A stretch of DNA of 64,000 nucleotides, taken from contig NZ_CP150166.1 of NCBI RefSeq assembly GCF_037963765.1, positions 1,619,501 to 1,683,500 of the forward strand, in the 5' to 3' direction. The translations under genes were made by a program, and so were the position numbers. A model generated the notes under the pieces. It worked only from the letters and a program-made list of their open reading frames with translations. It had not been told where the DNA came from and did no database searches. Source of the DNA: Sporosarcina sp. FSL W8-0480. Its GTDB lineage: Bacteria > Bacillota > Bacilli > Bacillales_A > Planococcaceae. Position 1 is the first letter of the stretch; every line of letters starts with the position of its first letter. Positions 44,748 to 52,597 of this stretch are shown here, piece by piece.

Positions 44748-45248
44748 ATGCAGATAAGAAGATTGTGCACGCAAGATGCAGAAGACTACTATGGCATACG
44801 GTTAGAGGCGTTACAGATGAACTCAGAAGCATTTGCCGTAAGCTATTTGGAGGAGAAGAGGCAAACAGCCGAAAAGTATAAAGGTAGATTTGGGAATGAT
44901 GATTCATTGACCTTTGGTGCATTTGACGAAGATGGTTTAATTGGCACCGTTACGTTAATTCCAGAAAAAATGATGAAACTCAAACATCGTGCAACGATTG
45001 TTGCCATGTATGTCAAACCAGAAAAAAGAGGGAATGGCATTGCAAAACAGCTTCTCAAAGAAGCGATTTCAACAGCAAGGAATTTAGGAGGTATTGAACA
45101 AATTCATCTAACAGTAGTCAGTAGGAATAAAGCTGCCAATAGACTTTATACTTCAATTGGATTTGAAACGTATGGAATTGAGAAAAACGCTTTAAAAGTA
45201 GATGGTACATATTATGATGAAGAATTGATGGTTTTATTTTTGAAATAG
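44748..45248 (+). CDS. GNAT family N-acetyltransferase
   Basis: A 166-residue acetyltransferase. IRRLCTQDAEDYYGIRLEAL opens the fold. ATIVAMYVKPEKRGNGIAKQ carries the acetyl-CoA loop, and a late AANRLYTSIGFETYGIEKN completes it, as in ribosomal-protein or small-molecule GNATs. ATG 44748 follows GGGGGAG. Acceptor unknown. A terminator follows. Confidence 0.88.
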   Translation: MQIRRLCTQDAEDYYGIRLEALQMNSEAFAVSYLEEKRQTAEKYKGRFGNDDSLTFGAFDEDGLIGTVTLIPEKMMKLKHRATIVAMYVKPEKRGNGIAKQLLKEAISTARNLGGIEQIHLTVVSRNKAANRLYTSIGFETYGIEKNALKVDGTYYDEELMVLFLK

Positions 45249-45257
45249 GGAAGGAAT

Positions 45258-45297
45258 GGATCAATTTCATCAAAACATGTGATTGATCCTCATTGTT
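45258..45297. terminator. Terminator between convergent genes
   Basis: GGATCAAT and ATTGATCC form a stem around a 16-base loop, followed by TCATTGTTTT. Confidence 0.75.
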
Positions 45298-45298
45298 T

Positions 45299-45628
45299 TC
45301 ATCGGTCAGATTCCCGATAGTCAATACCTTCTACTTCACCAGTGTTGGTTTTATATGTGATTCTAACAAAAACACCGAATTCACGGTTTGCCTCTTTAAG
45401 CCATAGTTTAAACTTTTCAACTGTCGAGTCTCCAACAGATTCGCTTCCTTCATGTAAGTAATCAATAATATCAGCATTAGGATATTTTGCTTTGACTTCT
45501 TTCATGGCAAGCTGGCCCCATTTTGCATAGGCAGGTTCAATTGGTTCGTTTATGACTACCGACTGATGAGTAAGTGTAGAATGAGTAGTGGTGATGATCA
45601 GACCAAGAGCAATCAGCATATGTCGCAT
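45299..45628 (-). CDS. DUF3889 (YqzG-like) secreted protein
   Basis: A 109-residue protein with a short N-terminal hydrophobic signal segment (MLIALGLIITTTHSTLTH). The DUF3889 block YAKWGQLAMKEVKAKYPNAD, KFKLWLKEANREFGVFVRIT and a TGEV turn follow. It resembles YqzG of B. subtilis, whose function is unknown. Start ATG 45628 lies eleven bases after AAAGGAG. Confidence 0.78.
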   Translation of the reverse strand: MRHMLIALGLIITTTHSTLTHQSVVINEPIEPAYAKWGQLAMKEVKAKYPNADIIDYLHEGSESVGDSTVEKFKLWLKEANREFGVFVRITYKTNTGEVEGIDYRESDR

Positions 45629-45679
45629 TTCAAATTCATCTCCTTTACGTTAGGATGTGGAATTTGATAAGTATCATTC

Positions 45680-45914
45680 AAAAAAGCACCACCCAAAAGG
45701 GAGGTGCTGAATAATTTTATGTAAGTAAAGCCGCCTTTGCCGTATTTAATCATAGAAAGTTTTAAACCACCACTCCTCAAAGTGGGTGTTCGCAAAAACA
45801 TTCCTGTCTGTCCCGATCAATAAAGGATAGGGCTTGCCATTCCTGTTCTTATATAAAACTCCCTTTTACAGCATAAAGGTTAAAACTTAATGGTATACGT
45901 ACAATGCAGCTTAT
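45680..45914 (-). ncRNA. Structured non-coding RNA candidate, class unassigned
   Basis: On the minus strand a promoter is followed by about 235 bases with no credible gene and ending in a strong intrinsic terminator. The 5' and 3' parts pair in nested stems: AAGCTGC with GCGGCTT, ACGTAT with ATACGG-type bases, and AAGTTTTAACC with GGTTTAAAACTT. Inside are the hairpins CCACT-N6-AGTGG and TGTT-N6-AACA. The closed rod-like shape with an independent promoter recalls 6S RNA, but I cannot confirm a family match. Confidence 0.6.
45685..45708 (-). terminator. Terminator of the ncRNA candidate
   Basis: AGCACCTCCC-TTTT-GGGTGGTGCT on the minus strand is followed by six T. Confidence 0.9.
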
Positions 45915-45920
45915 GTTTAT

Positions 45921-45949
45921 ATAATACATGGGTTTTGCTGCATTATCAA
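45921..45949 (-). promoter_or_regulatory. Promoter of the ncRNA candidate
   Basis: TTGATA (45949-45944) and TATTAT (45926-45921) on the minus strand have a 17-base spacer. Confidence 0.75.
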
Positions 45950-46070
45950 TGGAAATATTTACTTTATGTTTATGGTTTACGGAATAATAAATTAATGATC
46001 ATTTCAGGTTGAATAAGGTATAATAAGAAAAATTCAGTGGGTTCACTGTGAAAGAAGTGAGTGATTTTTA

Positions 46071-47390
46071 TTGAAACAACGAGAGCAATGGACATCTAAG
46101 ATTGGATTTGTTTTAGCAGCCGCAGGCAGTGCCATTGGGCTTGGGGCTATTTGGAAGTTTCCCTATATGGCGGGCACAAATGGCGGAAGTGTATTTGTAT
46201 TGCTATTTATTATTTGTACGATGGCAATAGGTCTGCCCATACTTTTAGCTGAGTTTGTTGTCGGCAGAAGAGGACAGCATGATGCGGTTACATCCCTTAA
46301 GCGACTTGCACCGAAAAGCAGCTGGTATTTGATCGGCTGGCTTGGATTGGGCACTTCCTTTATCCTGCTATCATTTTATAGTGTGGTTGGAGGGTGGATT
46401 TTATCCTATCTTACAAGGGCAATTGCATCTCGACTTAATACATCAGATTATGTCGGGCTATTCAGCTCAATTATCGCAAATCCGATAGAAGTGTTACTTG
46501 CTCAGGCAGTATTCATGATCTTGACGGTCTGGATTGTGCAAAGCGGCATTAGGGGCGGGATTGAACGTGCGAGCCGATGGATGATGCCGTTATTATTCAT
46601 TTTCTTCATTGTGCTTGCGATACGATCAGTAACACTTGTAGGAGCTATGGAAGGAATCCGATTTCTCTTTGTACCGGATTGGTCATACTTAACCGGAAAA
46701 ACATTTTTACTTGCACTTGGACAAGCATTTTTCTCATTAAGCGTCGGTGTAACGGCGATGCTCACCTATGCGTCCTATTTGCCGAAGGAAGAAAAACTTG
46801 GTCAATCAGCGTTCAATGTCTCCATTTTGAATATCTTCATCTCCATACTTTCAGGAATCGTCATTTTTCCAGCCGTATTCGCTCTTGGACACTCACCTGA
46901 TGAAGGTCCAGGACTTATATTTGTTATCTTACCAGCTATCTTCAATGAAATTCCTTTGGGTGGATTTTTCATGGTGCTGTTTTTCATCCTACTATTGTTT
47001 GCAACACTTACTTCTTCAATTGCTATGTTGGAAATTGTTGTGTCAACAGGTATCGGGAAGAAAAATGAATGGAGAAGGAAAGCAGCTTGGCTGTTTGGTT
47101 TGCTAATTTTCATCGTCGGGATTCCAAGTGCATTATCATTTGGAGTGCTATCAGACGTAAAATTTCCTGGGGGCACGTTCTTCGACTTTGCTGACATTTT
47201 GACAAGCCGATTCGGATTACCGATTGGAGCATTCCTCATTTCGATTTTTGCTGGGTTTTTGTTAACAACTGCCGAAACAGATGATGAGCTTCGAATGCAT
47301 CCGTTTTTGAATCGTTCATGGAAATTCATCGTAAGATTTGTTGCACCACTTGCCATCATCGTTATTTTCATTGCATCATTTTTATCTTGA
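46071..47390 (+). CDS. Sodium-dependent transporter, neurotransmitter:sodium symporter (SNF) family
   Basis: A 439-residue membrane transporter with eleven to twelve helices. The first helix reads SKIGFVLAAAGSAIGLGAIW followed by KFPYMAGTNGG, the sodium/substrate site of NSS proteins. SFYSVVGGWILSYL and ALGQAFFSLSVGVTAMLTY follow as in bacterial members. It imports an amino acid or related solute with sodium. TTG 46071 has a modest AAGTGAG ribosome site, and a TATAAT-like box lies near 46020. Confidence 0.93.
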   Translation: MKQREQWTSKIGFVLAAAGSAIGLGAIWKFPYMAGTNGGSVFVLLFIICTMAIGLPILLAEFVVGRRGQHDAVTSLKRLAPKSSWYLIGWLGLGTSFILLSFYSVVGGWILSYLTRAIASRLNTSDYVGLFSSIIANPIEVLLAQAVFMILTVWIVQSGIRGGIERASRWMMPLLFIFFIVLAIRSVTLVGAMEGIRFLFVPDWSYLTGKTFLLALGQAFFSLSVGVTAMLTYASYLPKEEKLGQSAFNVSILNIFISILSGIVIFPAVFALGHSPDEGPGLIFVILPAIFNEIPLGGFFMVLFFILLLFATLTSSIAMLEIVVSTGIGKKNEWRRKAAWLFGLLIFIVGIPSALSFGVLSDVKFPGGTFFDFADILTSRFGLPIGAFLISIFAGFLLTTAETDDELRMHPFLNRSWKFIVRFVAPLAIIVIFIASFLS

Positions 47391-47396
47391 ATAACC

Positions 47397-47429
47397 AACC
47401 GCTTACGAAAATACGTAGGCGGTTTTTTA
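47397..47429 (+). terminator. Terminator of the SNF transporter gene
   Basis: AACCGCTTACG and CGTAGGCGGTT form a stem followed by TTTT. Confidence 0.88.
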
Positions 47430-47512
47430 CTTACAACTTTTTACTTTGCTTGAAGGATTCCAAAAACAAATGGCGAATGTATATAGGAAATACGGTTGTG
47501 GGGGAGATAACA

Positions 47513-47983
47513 ATGGAAGTGAAAACAGTTGCCACTTTTGAATGTGGAATTATCGAACGGGAGTACCAGTTGGTAGGGCAGAGCATAACAGCGAACTTTC
47601 CTAAAGGATTCCCGGATGCTGCCATAAAAGTTCAAATGGATTTTGAAAAAAGGATGGATGAGGTGGCGAATAATAAGAGTAAACGGGTATTATTCAGCCC
47701 ATATATGTCAAATGGTATCTTCGCCACTTATTTTGCTTGTTTAGAAGTTGAAGAGATAAATAAAGTCCCTGAAGGTATGATGGGAATAAAACTCCCATTG
47801 ATGAAATACGCGAAAATCAGCTGCTCAAACAAAACAATTGGCCAGGGATATGATAAATTGTTTGCTTGGATGGGGGAGAATGGATATAAACAAAAACAGA
47901 ACGACTCATGTTCAATCGAAATTTTTTATTTTGAGGAAGATGCAGAAGAAGAAGTAGTTGAAATCCTAATACCGATTCAATGA
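47513..47983 (+). CDS. GyrI-like effector-binding domain protein
   Basis: A 156-residue stand-alone GyrI/SOUL-like small-molecule-binding domain: ATFECGIIEREYQLVGQSIT, GIFATYFACLEVEEINKVPE, GMMGIKLPLMKYAKISCSNK and a terminal SIEIFYFEED. These domains are often fused to AraC or MerR regulators but occur alone, and some hydrolyse or sequester hydrophobic compounds. ATG 47513 follows GGGGGAG; the longer upstream frame runs through the previous terminator. Confidence 0.75.
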   Translation: MEVKTVATFECGIIEREYQLVGQSITANFPKGFPDAAIKVQMDFEKRMDEVANNKSKRVLFSPYMSNGIFATYFACLEVEEINKVPEGMMGIKLPLMKYAKISCSNKTIGQGYDKLFAWMGENGYKQKQNDSCSIEIFYFEEDAEEEVVEILIPIQ

Positions 47984-47995
47984 TTTTGATATGAA

Positions 47996-48046
47996 AAATA
48001 AGAAAGAAAGTCATGAACTTATCTCATGGCTTTCTTTCTTATTTTT
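47996..48046. terminator. Bidirectional terminator
   Basis: A long stem (AATAAGAAAGAAAGTCATGA with TCATGGCTTTCTTTCTTATT, nearly perfect) is followed by TTTT on both strands. Confidence 0.88.
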
Positions 48047-48215
48047 GATGCTGCTTATTAAATCTTTCATTAGATCCAGTTGTTGCTCTTGTTTCTCTAT
48101 TTGCTGCTGTAATTGCTGAATTAGGATAACAAATCAAATCATTTCTTCTTTGATCATCAATGAACACGTTATTCACCCAGTCTCTCAATTGATCGTACTC
48201 TTATTTTATTCGAAC
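48011..48215 (-). pseudogene. Remnant of a coiled-coil DNA-binding regulator (DUF3967-like)
   Basis: On the minus strand EYDQLRDWVNNVFIDDQRRN is open without a start. A change of frame then gives LIQQLQQQIEKQEQQLDLMK continuing DLISSIKNKK to a stop at 48011. The two parts together resemble the C-terminal half of a MerR-like/DUF3967 protein. No N-terminal DNA-binding part is found, so this looks like a decayed gene. Confidence 0.5.
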
Positions 48216-48221
48216 AGGATG

Positions 48222-48434
48222 TTAAAGTGTCCTCGTAATCGCTATTTTCCTGTACATTGCATTAATCTTTGGATTCTCTTTTTCCCATGCCCTGTTTCTT
48301 GGGAAGGGGATATTGAATTGTTTTTCCATCTCAGTCATTAAACCGGCAAGTAGAAGATCCTTTTTTGGTTGATCCGCAAAGATAATTATTTCATATTCCC
48401 TCTGATAATCCGCCAATGATTTCTTAACTGCCAT
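48222..48434 (-). CDS. Small hypothetical protein (70 aa)
   Basis: A 70-residue frame with ATG 48434 after GAGAGGGAG, so translation is plausible. The product is charged and soluble: MAVKKSLADYQREYEIIIF, then ADQPKKDLLLAGLMTEMEKQ, then FPRNRAWEKENPKINAMYRK. I do not recognise the family. It lies between a gene relic and the mevalonate operon terminator and may itself belong to a decaying element. Confidence 0.5.
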   Translation of the reverse strand: MAVKKSLADYQREYEIIIFADQPKKDLLLAGLMTEMEKQFNIPFPRNRAWEKENPKINAMYRKIAITRTL

Positions 48435-48459
48435 CTTAAAACTCCCTCTCTATTAGACA

Positions 48460-48491
48460 AATCCGAGACTATAAGATAATAGTCTCGGATT
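48460..48491 (-). terminator. Terminator of the mevalonate operon
   Basis: AATCCGAGACTA and TAGTCTCGGATT are a perfect 12-pair stem, 12 bases past the stop of the lyase gene. The following T tract on the minus strand is short. Confidence 0.75.
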
Positions 48492-48503
48492 GTAAATGAA
48501 TGC

Positions 48504-49418
48504 TTATATTTTATTGTTCATTCGATATTTAACGGTATGACTATCCAAAGGCTTGTCCATTTTATCCTGAATGAACATCGCTGCTTCATGGAGTTTATCA
48601 GCATCGATATTTGTTTGAATTCCCATGTTCGTAAGCATATAGTGAAGATCGTCCGTAGCTAAATTACCAGATGCACCGGGTGCATATGGGCATCCGCCAA
48701 GACCACCGAGGGAACTGTCGAACTTAGTAATTCCGTACTCTAACGAGGCAAGCACATTTGCCATAGCTGTCCCACGAGTATTATGGAAATGCATCGCTAT
48801 TTTTTCTTGTGGATAGCGTTTTAAGAGCACTTCCAAAAGTCTTTTTACTTGCAACGGATTAGCGACGCCGATAGTATCCCCTAATGATAATTCTTCTATG
48901 CCCATTTCAAAGAGGGAATCTGTCAATCGAAGCACTTCATTTATCTCAACCTTACCTTCGAAAGGACAGCCGAATACCGTTGATATATAGCCCCTTACCG
49001 TTTTGTTGTTTGCGATTGATTCGCGCACAACTTCAGCAAGAACAGACTCTGTTTCTCTAATTGTTTTGTTAATATTTTCCTTGTTATGAGATTCACTTGC
49101 GGAGAGGAAAACTGAAACTTCATCTATTTGACTCTCCAAAGCACGGCTTAATCCTCGCATATTAGGTACAAGTGCTGCATATTTCACTTCGGGAGCTTTT
49201 TTAATCTGTTTGACTACGGAGTCTGCATCGGATAATGCAGGAATCCATTTAGGATTAACGAAAGAAGTGACCTCTATATAGCTCAGCCCAGTCGATGAAA
49301 GCTTGTTGATCCATTCTATCTTGTCCTCTGTATCGATAAACTTACTTTCATTCTGAAGGCCGTCTCGTGGGCCGACTTCTCTGATAAATACCTGTTCCGG
49401 GAATTGTTTACCTGCCAT
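48504..49418 (-). CDS. mvaB: Hydroxymethylglutaryl-CoA lyase
   Basis: A 304-residue TIM-barrel enzyme that splits HMG-CoA into acetoacetate and acetyl-CoA. It has the N-terminal FIREVGPRDGLQNE with the metal-binding aspartate, SLGDTIGVANP, the metal histidines in MHFHNTRG and the HMG-CoA-lyase signature GGLGGCPYAPGASGN with its catalytic cysteine. ATG 49418 follows AAAGGGG. As the last gene of the operon it would complete the breakdown of HMG-CoA made by the reductase at the head of the operon. Confidence 0.95.
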   Translation of the reverse strand: MAGKQFPEQVFIREVGPRDGLQNESKFIDTEDKIEWINKLSSTGLSYIEVTSFVNPKWIPALSDADSVVKQIKKAPEVKYAALVPNMRGLSRALESQIDEVSVFLSASESHNKENINKTIRETESVLAEVVRESIANNKTVRGYISTVFGCPFEGKVEINEVLRLTDSLFEMGIEELSLGDTIGVANPLQVKRLLEVLLKRYPQEKIAMHFHNTRGTAMANVLASLEYGITKFDSSLGGLGGCPYAPGASGNLATDDLHYMLTNMGIQTNIDADKLHEAAMFIQDKMDKPLDSHTVKYRMNNKI

Positions 49419-49437
49419 TCATACAAACCCCTTTCAA

Positions 49438-50793
49438 TTAGAATCCAAATAGGGTTGCCATAATCCAAGCTGACGCATAGAACACCATGAATTGTACACC
49501 TGCTCCAATACCAAGGATACGATTTAGTAGACCGCCAACGGCTGCTACCGTAAAGGTAAGGGCGATTCCGACAAATTGCGCCTCATGGAAAGCAAGTAGA
49601 CATGCCAAACCAAGGAACATTGCAACGATTGCTTCCTGACTCACAAATTTCATAACGATAACGGAAGCCTTTCTTGCATAGTTCATTGAAAATGGATAAG
49701 CGATTAGTGATGCGACAGCCAGACCTATAAATCCATAAATGAAGAAATCCCATGATGTCATGTACGTATGCAGGTTATTTACCGGGTCAACTGTGAAAAC
49801 AGGTGGTGCATTGAACAAAGGAGAAGCTGGTCCTAATGCAACAGGACTCAAAGGAATCCCAAACGCAATAAGTGGAATGATCGCTTCTGCAATGTATGTA
49901 GATTCAGTCACACCATTCATAACTGTTAAACTTGTTGTCGATTTTTTATAAGACCCTTTCGTACGAGACCCAACGATTTCACCCATTAATGAGGTCATAC
50001 CGACTGGGCTGAATACAAAGGTTAATGAAGAGATAAATGTCGTAATTGCTGTGAAAAACTTTTGCCTACCTGAGAGTATTTTTAATGGGTTTGGAAAATA
50101 TCCTTTCCATGCTTTCGTCTCAGGGGCCAAGTGGTATTCTTTAGGCTTACTTCTTTCAATTGAGCGTTTCGCACTTGCAGATGTAGCAAACAATATATCA
50201 GAAAACATAGGACCGACAGCAATTCCCAAGAAGAAGCTGATCGATAAATGTTTGTCTAAAAGTGTAAAACTCATTAAATCTAAACTTTTGATAAAGAACG
50301 CAAAAGGGATGATCATTAAAACACTTACCCATCTTCCTTTTGAGAAGTAGGCAATTAATATAGCTGCAAGTGTGAAAATGATTCCAGCCGATGATTTAAA
50401 GAAATCAGCAAACTGACCTAAAAATTGTCCTAACAGTACCGCTGTTGGTAGAGCAATAAATGCTCCAATAATACCACCGGAAATCATCTTTCTTAAAGCA
50501 ACATGGGGCATACCCATTCTTCGAAGTGTATTGGCGTGGTCGACTAAAGGAACTGCCGTCGTATCACCTGGGATTCCCATTAACGCCGTTGGAACAGCAT
50601 GAGTTAGATGCTTCGCCAATACAGCAGCCATGAAGAATGAAAATACAGCTACTGGGGGAGCGCCCAACAAGATAACTAACAAAGTTAGGGGAACCATGAT
50701 TGCTGTTTCATCCGTACCGGATATCAATCCGATTAAAGAAAAGACGATTGCACCAATTAATGCAAATAAAATTGCCGTTAGTAATAAACTCAT
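49438..50793 (-). CDS. TctA-like permease (tripartite tricarboxylate transporter family)
   Basis: A 451-residue membrane protein with about ten to twelve helices. Its N-terminus has the TctA-like pattern SLIGLISGTDETAIMVPLTL and VPTALMGIPGDTTAVPLVDH; a repeat of the motif occurs as YIAEAIIPLIAFGIPLSPVA. It likely imports an organic acid. Position between HMG-CoA reductase and lyase genes suggests mevalonate or a related acid as substrate (inference). Its ATG overlaps the stop of the upstream small membrane protein gene by four bases. No TctC-type binding protein is present. Confidence 0.85.
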   Translation of the reverse strand: MSLLLTAILFALIGAIVFSLIGLISGTDETAIMVPLTLLVILLGAPPVAVFSFFMAAVLAKHLTHAVPTALMGIPGDTTAVPLVDHANTLRRMGMPHVALRKMISGGIIGAFIALPTAVLLGQFLGQFADFFKSSAGIIFTLAAILIAYFSKGRWVSVLMIIPFAFFIKSLDLMSFTLLDKHLSISFFLGIAVGPMFSDILFATSASAKRSIERSKPKEYHLAPETKAWKGYFPNPLKILSGRQKFFTAITTFISSLTFVFSPVGMTSLMGEIVGSRTKGSYKKSTTSLTVMNGVTESTYIAEAIIPLIAFGIPLSPVALGPASPLFNAPPVFTVDPVNNLHTYMTSWDFFIYGFIGLAVASLIAYPFSMNYARKASVIVMKFVSQEAIVAMFLGLACLLAFHEAQFVGIALTFTVAAVGGLLNRILGIGAGVQFMVFYASAWIMATLFGF

Positions 50794-51209
50794 TTCTTCT
50801 TGTCACCCCCGAGAGCCCTAAAATGCTCAAGAACACCAAGTTCCTCTAACTCTTTTTTGGTAACTGGATCGTTCTCTATTAACGCAAGCTCTTCATCAGC
50901 ATCTAATTGTAAATCCTCAAAAACTTCTTTCATACTGTTAGTTGAAGTTTCTTCTTCGATCAATATTCGTTTTGGTTTAAAGACAATCGAACAAAATAAT
51001 AATGCAAGGACGGTTCCTGTAATTCCAAGAAGTAGGGAATAGGAAGCGACCATGTTTTCACTAGCGATGGAAGGGAAAAACCAAAGACCAAGATTATAAC
51101 CACCTAAACTTATTGCGACACTTATAATAATTGAGAAGAGCAACTGATTTGGTACAATTGTGTCTCCAAGTATTTCCAGGTATTTATTTTTGGCATGTTT
51201 ATCGTTCAA
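50790..51209 (-). CDS. Small two-helix membrane protein, putative transporter partner
   Basis: A 139-residue protein with two hydrophobic helices (LLFSIIISVAISLGGYNLGL and SLLLGITGTVLALLFCSIVF) and an acidic C-terminal tail. TTG 51209, one base past the reductase stop and seven after AGAGG, fits best. It overlaps the TctA-like gene as ATGA. By position it may replace the small TctB subunit of tripartite transporters, but I see no clear TctB homology. Confidence 0.7.
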   Translation of the reverse strand: MNDKHAKNKYLEILGDTIVPNQLLFSIIISVAISLGGYNLGLWFFPSIASENMVASYSLLLGITGTVLALLFCSIVFKPKRILIEEETSTNSMKEVFEDLQLDADEELALIENDPVTKKELEELGVLEHFRALGGDKKK

Positions 51210-51210
51210 A

Positions 51211-52479
51211 TTATTCACCTCTTTGAATTGCTTTAGTAATCTCCAAAATTCGATCGTATCTTAAATCTTTTTCAGCCACTGCTTGAGCTACGATCCGATC
51301 AATATCCGATTTAGCTGCGCCTGCCATAACAGCTAAATTTCTTGCGTGTAGTGACATATGGCCTCTCTGGATGCCTTCTGATGCAAGTGCACGAAGACCA
51401 GCAGCATTTTGAGCAAGACCTGTTGCTGCAATGCAACCTGCGAGTTCTTCCGCAGAGCTTATGCCCATAATTTTTAAAGAAGCTTTTGCAACTGGATGCG
51501 TTTTCGTTGCTCCGCCAACAATTCCAACAGCCATAGGAAGCTCGATTGAACCCGACAGATCACCGTCCGCATTTATTTCGAATTTCGTCAAAGATTTATA
51601 ATGGCCGGATACAGAGGCGTATGCATGGGCACCTGCTTCTACCGCACGAGTATCATTACCCGTCGCTAAAACCACCGCTGAAATACCGTTCATAATTCCT
51701 TTATTATGTGTAGCTGCACGGTAGGGATCAAACTCTGCAAATTCATAGGCGCTTACAATGTTTTTAACAACCTCTTTGCCTCCAAGAGCTTCTGCTGAAA
51801 ATACTGCACGTGCGCGAACCAATCTACGATCAGCCAAATTAGAAATGATCCTTAGAAGAACATTACCACCAGTTATTGTTTCGATCATTGGTGCAACGGA
51901 TTCAGCCATCGTATTTACTGCATTTGCTCCCATTGCATCTTTCGTATCTACGATAAGATGGATAACAAGCATAGTATGATTTGTCGTTGAAATAATATGC
52001 ACTTCGAGGTCTTTTACTCCACCGCCTAAAGAAATTAGTGTTGGATCTTTTTCATTACAATGATTCATAATCTCTTCTTTATGTTCGAAGACTTTGGCTT
52101 TTGCTGCATAAGGATCAGCTACATTAAGAACTTGAATCTGTCCTCGCATAATTGTTCCACTTATCGATGTGAAGAATCCGCCATGTTCATATGTAGCTTT
52201 TGCCGCATTACTTGCTGCAGCAACAACAGATGGTTCTTCAGTAGCCATTGGGATGAACGTATCTTTTCCATTAATTTTAAAGTTGGTCGCGATTCCAATT
52301 GGGATTCCGATTTGGCCTACAACGTTTTCAATCATTGAATCTACTAAATCCATAGGTAATGTTTGGTTGGCTGATAGATACGATAATTCATCCTCGGTTA
52401 AGCCACGTCCCTCTGTAACAATATTTAATCTTTCGTGAGATGATAAGCGGTAAAAACCTGGAATTCTAGTAGTTGTCAT
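51211..52479 (-). CDS. mvaA: Class II hydroxymethylglutaryl-CoA reductase, probably degradative
   Basis: A 422-residue class II HMG-CoA reductase. Catalytic regions are visible: ENVVGQIGIPIGIA (Glu), THNKGIMNGI (Lys), DAMGANAVNTM (Asp), VGIVGGATKTHPVAKA, and the C-terminal RGHMSLHARNLA (His). In the catabolic direction it turns mevalonate plus CoA into HMG-CoA with reduction of NAD(P). The operon partners (permease and lyase) point to breakdown and not to isoprenoid synthesis. ATG 52479 follows AAGGAG; the upstream in-frame ATG precedes that site. Confidence 0.94.
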   Translation of the reverse strand: MTTTRIPGFYRLSSHERLNIVTEGRGLTEDELSYLSANQTLPMDLVDSMIENVVGQIGIPIGIATNFKINGKDTFIPMATEEPSVVAAASNAAKATYEHGGFFTSISGTIMRGQIQVLNVADPYAAKAKVFEHKEEIMNHCNEKDPTLISLGGGVKDLEVHIISTTNHTMLVIHLIVDTKDAMGANAVNTMAESVAPMIETITGGNVLLRIISNLADRRLVRARAVFSAEALGGKEVVKNIVSAYEFAEFDPYRAATHNKGIMNGISAVVLATGNDTRAVEAGAHAYASVSGHYKSLTKFEINADGDLSGSIELPMAVGIVGGATKTHPVAKASLKIMGISSAEELAGCIAATGLAQNAAGLRALASEGIQRGHMSLHARNLAVMAGAAKSDIDRIVAQAVAEKDLRYDRILEITKAIQRGE

Positions 52480-52505
52480 TGTATACGCTCCTTGTTGTGT
52501 AATTA

Positions 52506-52524
52506 CATTCAACTTGGTTGAATG
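52506..52524. promoter_or_regulatory. Palindromic operator candidate upstream of mvaA
   Basis: CATTCAAC-TTG-GTTGAATG is a perfect inverted repeat with eight-base arms. It lies just downstream of the predicted transcription start, a typical repressor position. Confidence 0.6.
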
Positions 52525-52536
52525 CGGTTACACAGA

Positions 52537-52565
52537 ATGGTACATGAAAATAGGCGTGATGTAAA
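52537..52565 (-). promoter_or_regulatory. Promoter of the mevalonate operon
   Basis: On the minus strand TTTACA (52565-52560) and TACCAT (52542-52537) are 17 bases apart. The -10 is weak, as for a regulated promoter. Confidence 0.55.
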
Positions 52566-52574
52566 CACTTACAT
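52559..52574. promoter_or_regulatory. cre-like site over the -35 of the mevalonate operon
   Basis: ATGTAAACACTTACAT fits the CcpA cre consensus WTGNNARCGNWWWCAW at every position but one. It covers the -35 box, where CcpA binding would repress. Confidence 0.55.
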
Positions 52575-52597
52575 TCAAAACAAAGATATTTTTCAGA

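Noticed and set aside
45613..45801. 62-residue minus-strand frame
   Set aside because: It reads through the ncRNA terminator stem and lacks a ribosome site.
45680..45914. TnpB/IS605-type guide RNA or transposon end
   Set aside because: No transposase or TnpB gene or relic is adjacent, and the element has its own promoter and terminator. A remnant cannot be fully excluded.
46802..47398. 198-residue minus-strand frame opposite the SNF transporter
   Set aside because: It is the antisense shadow of a clear membrane transporter gene and has no matching family features.
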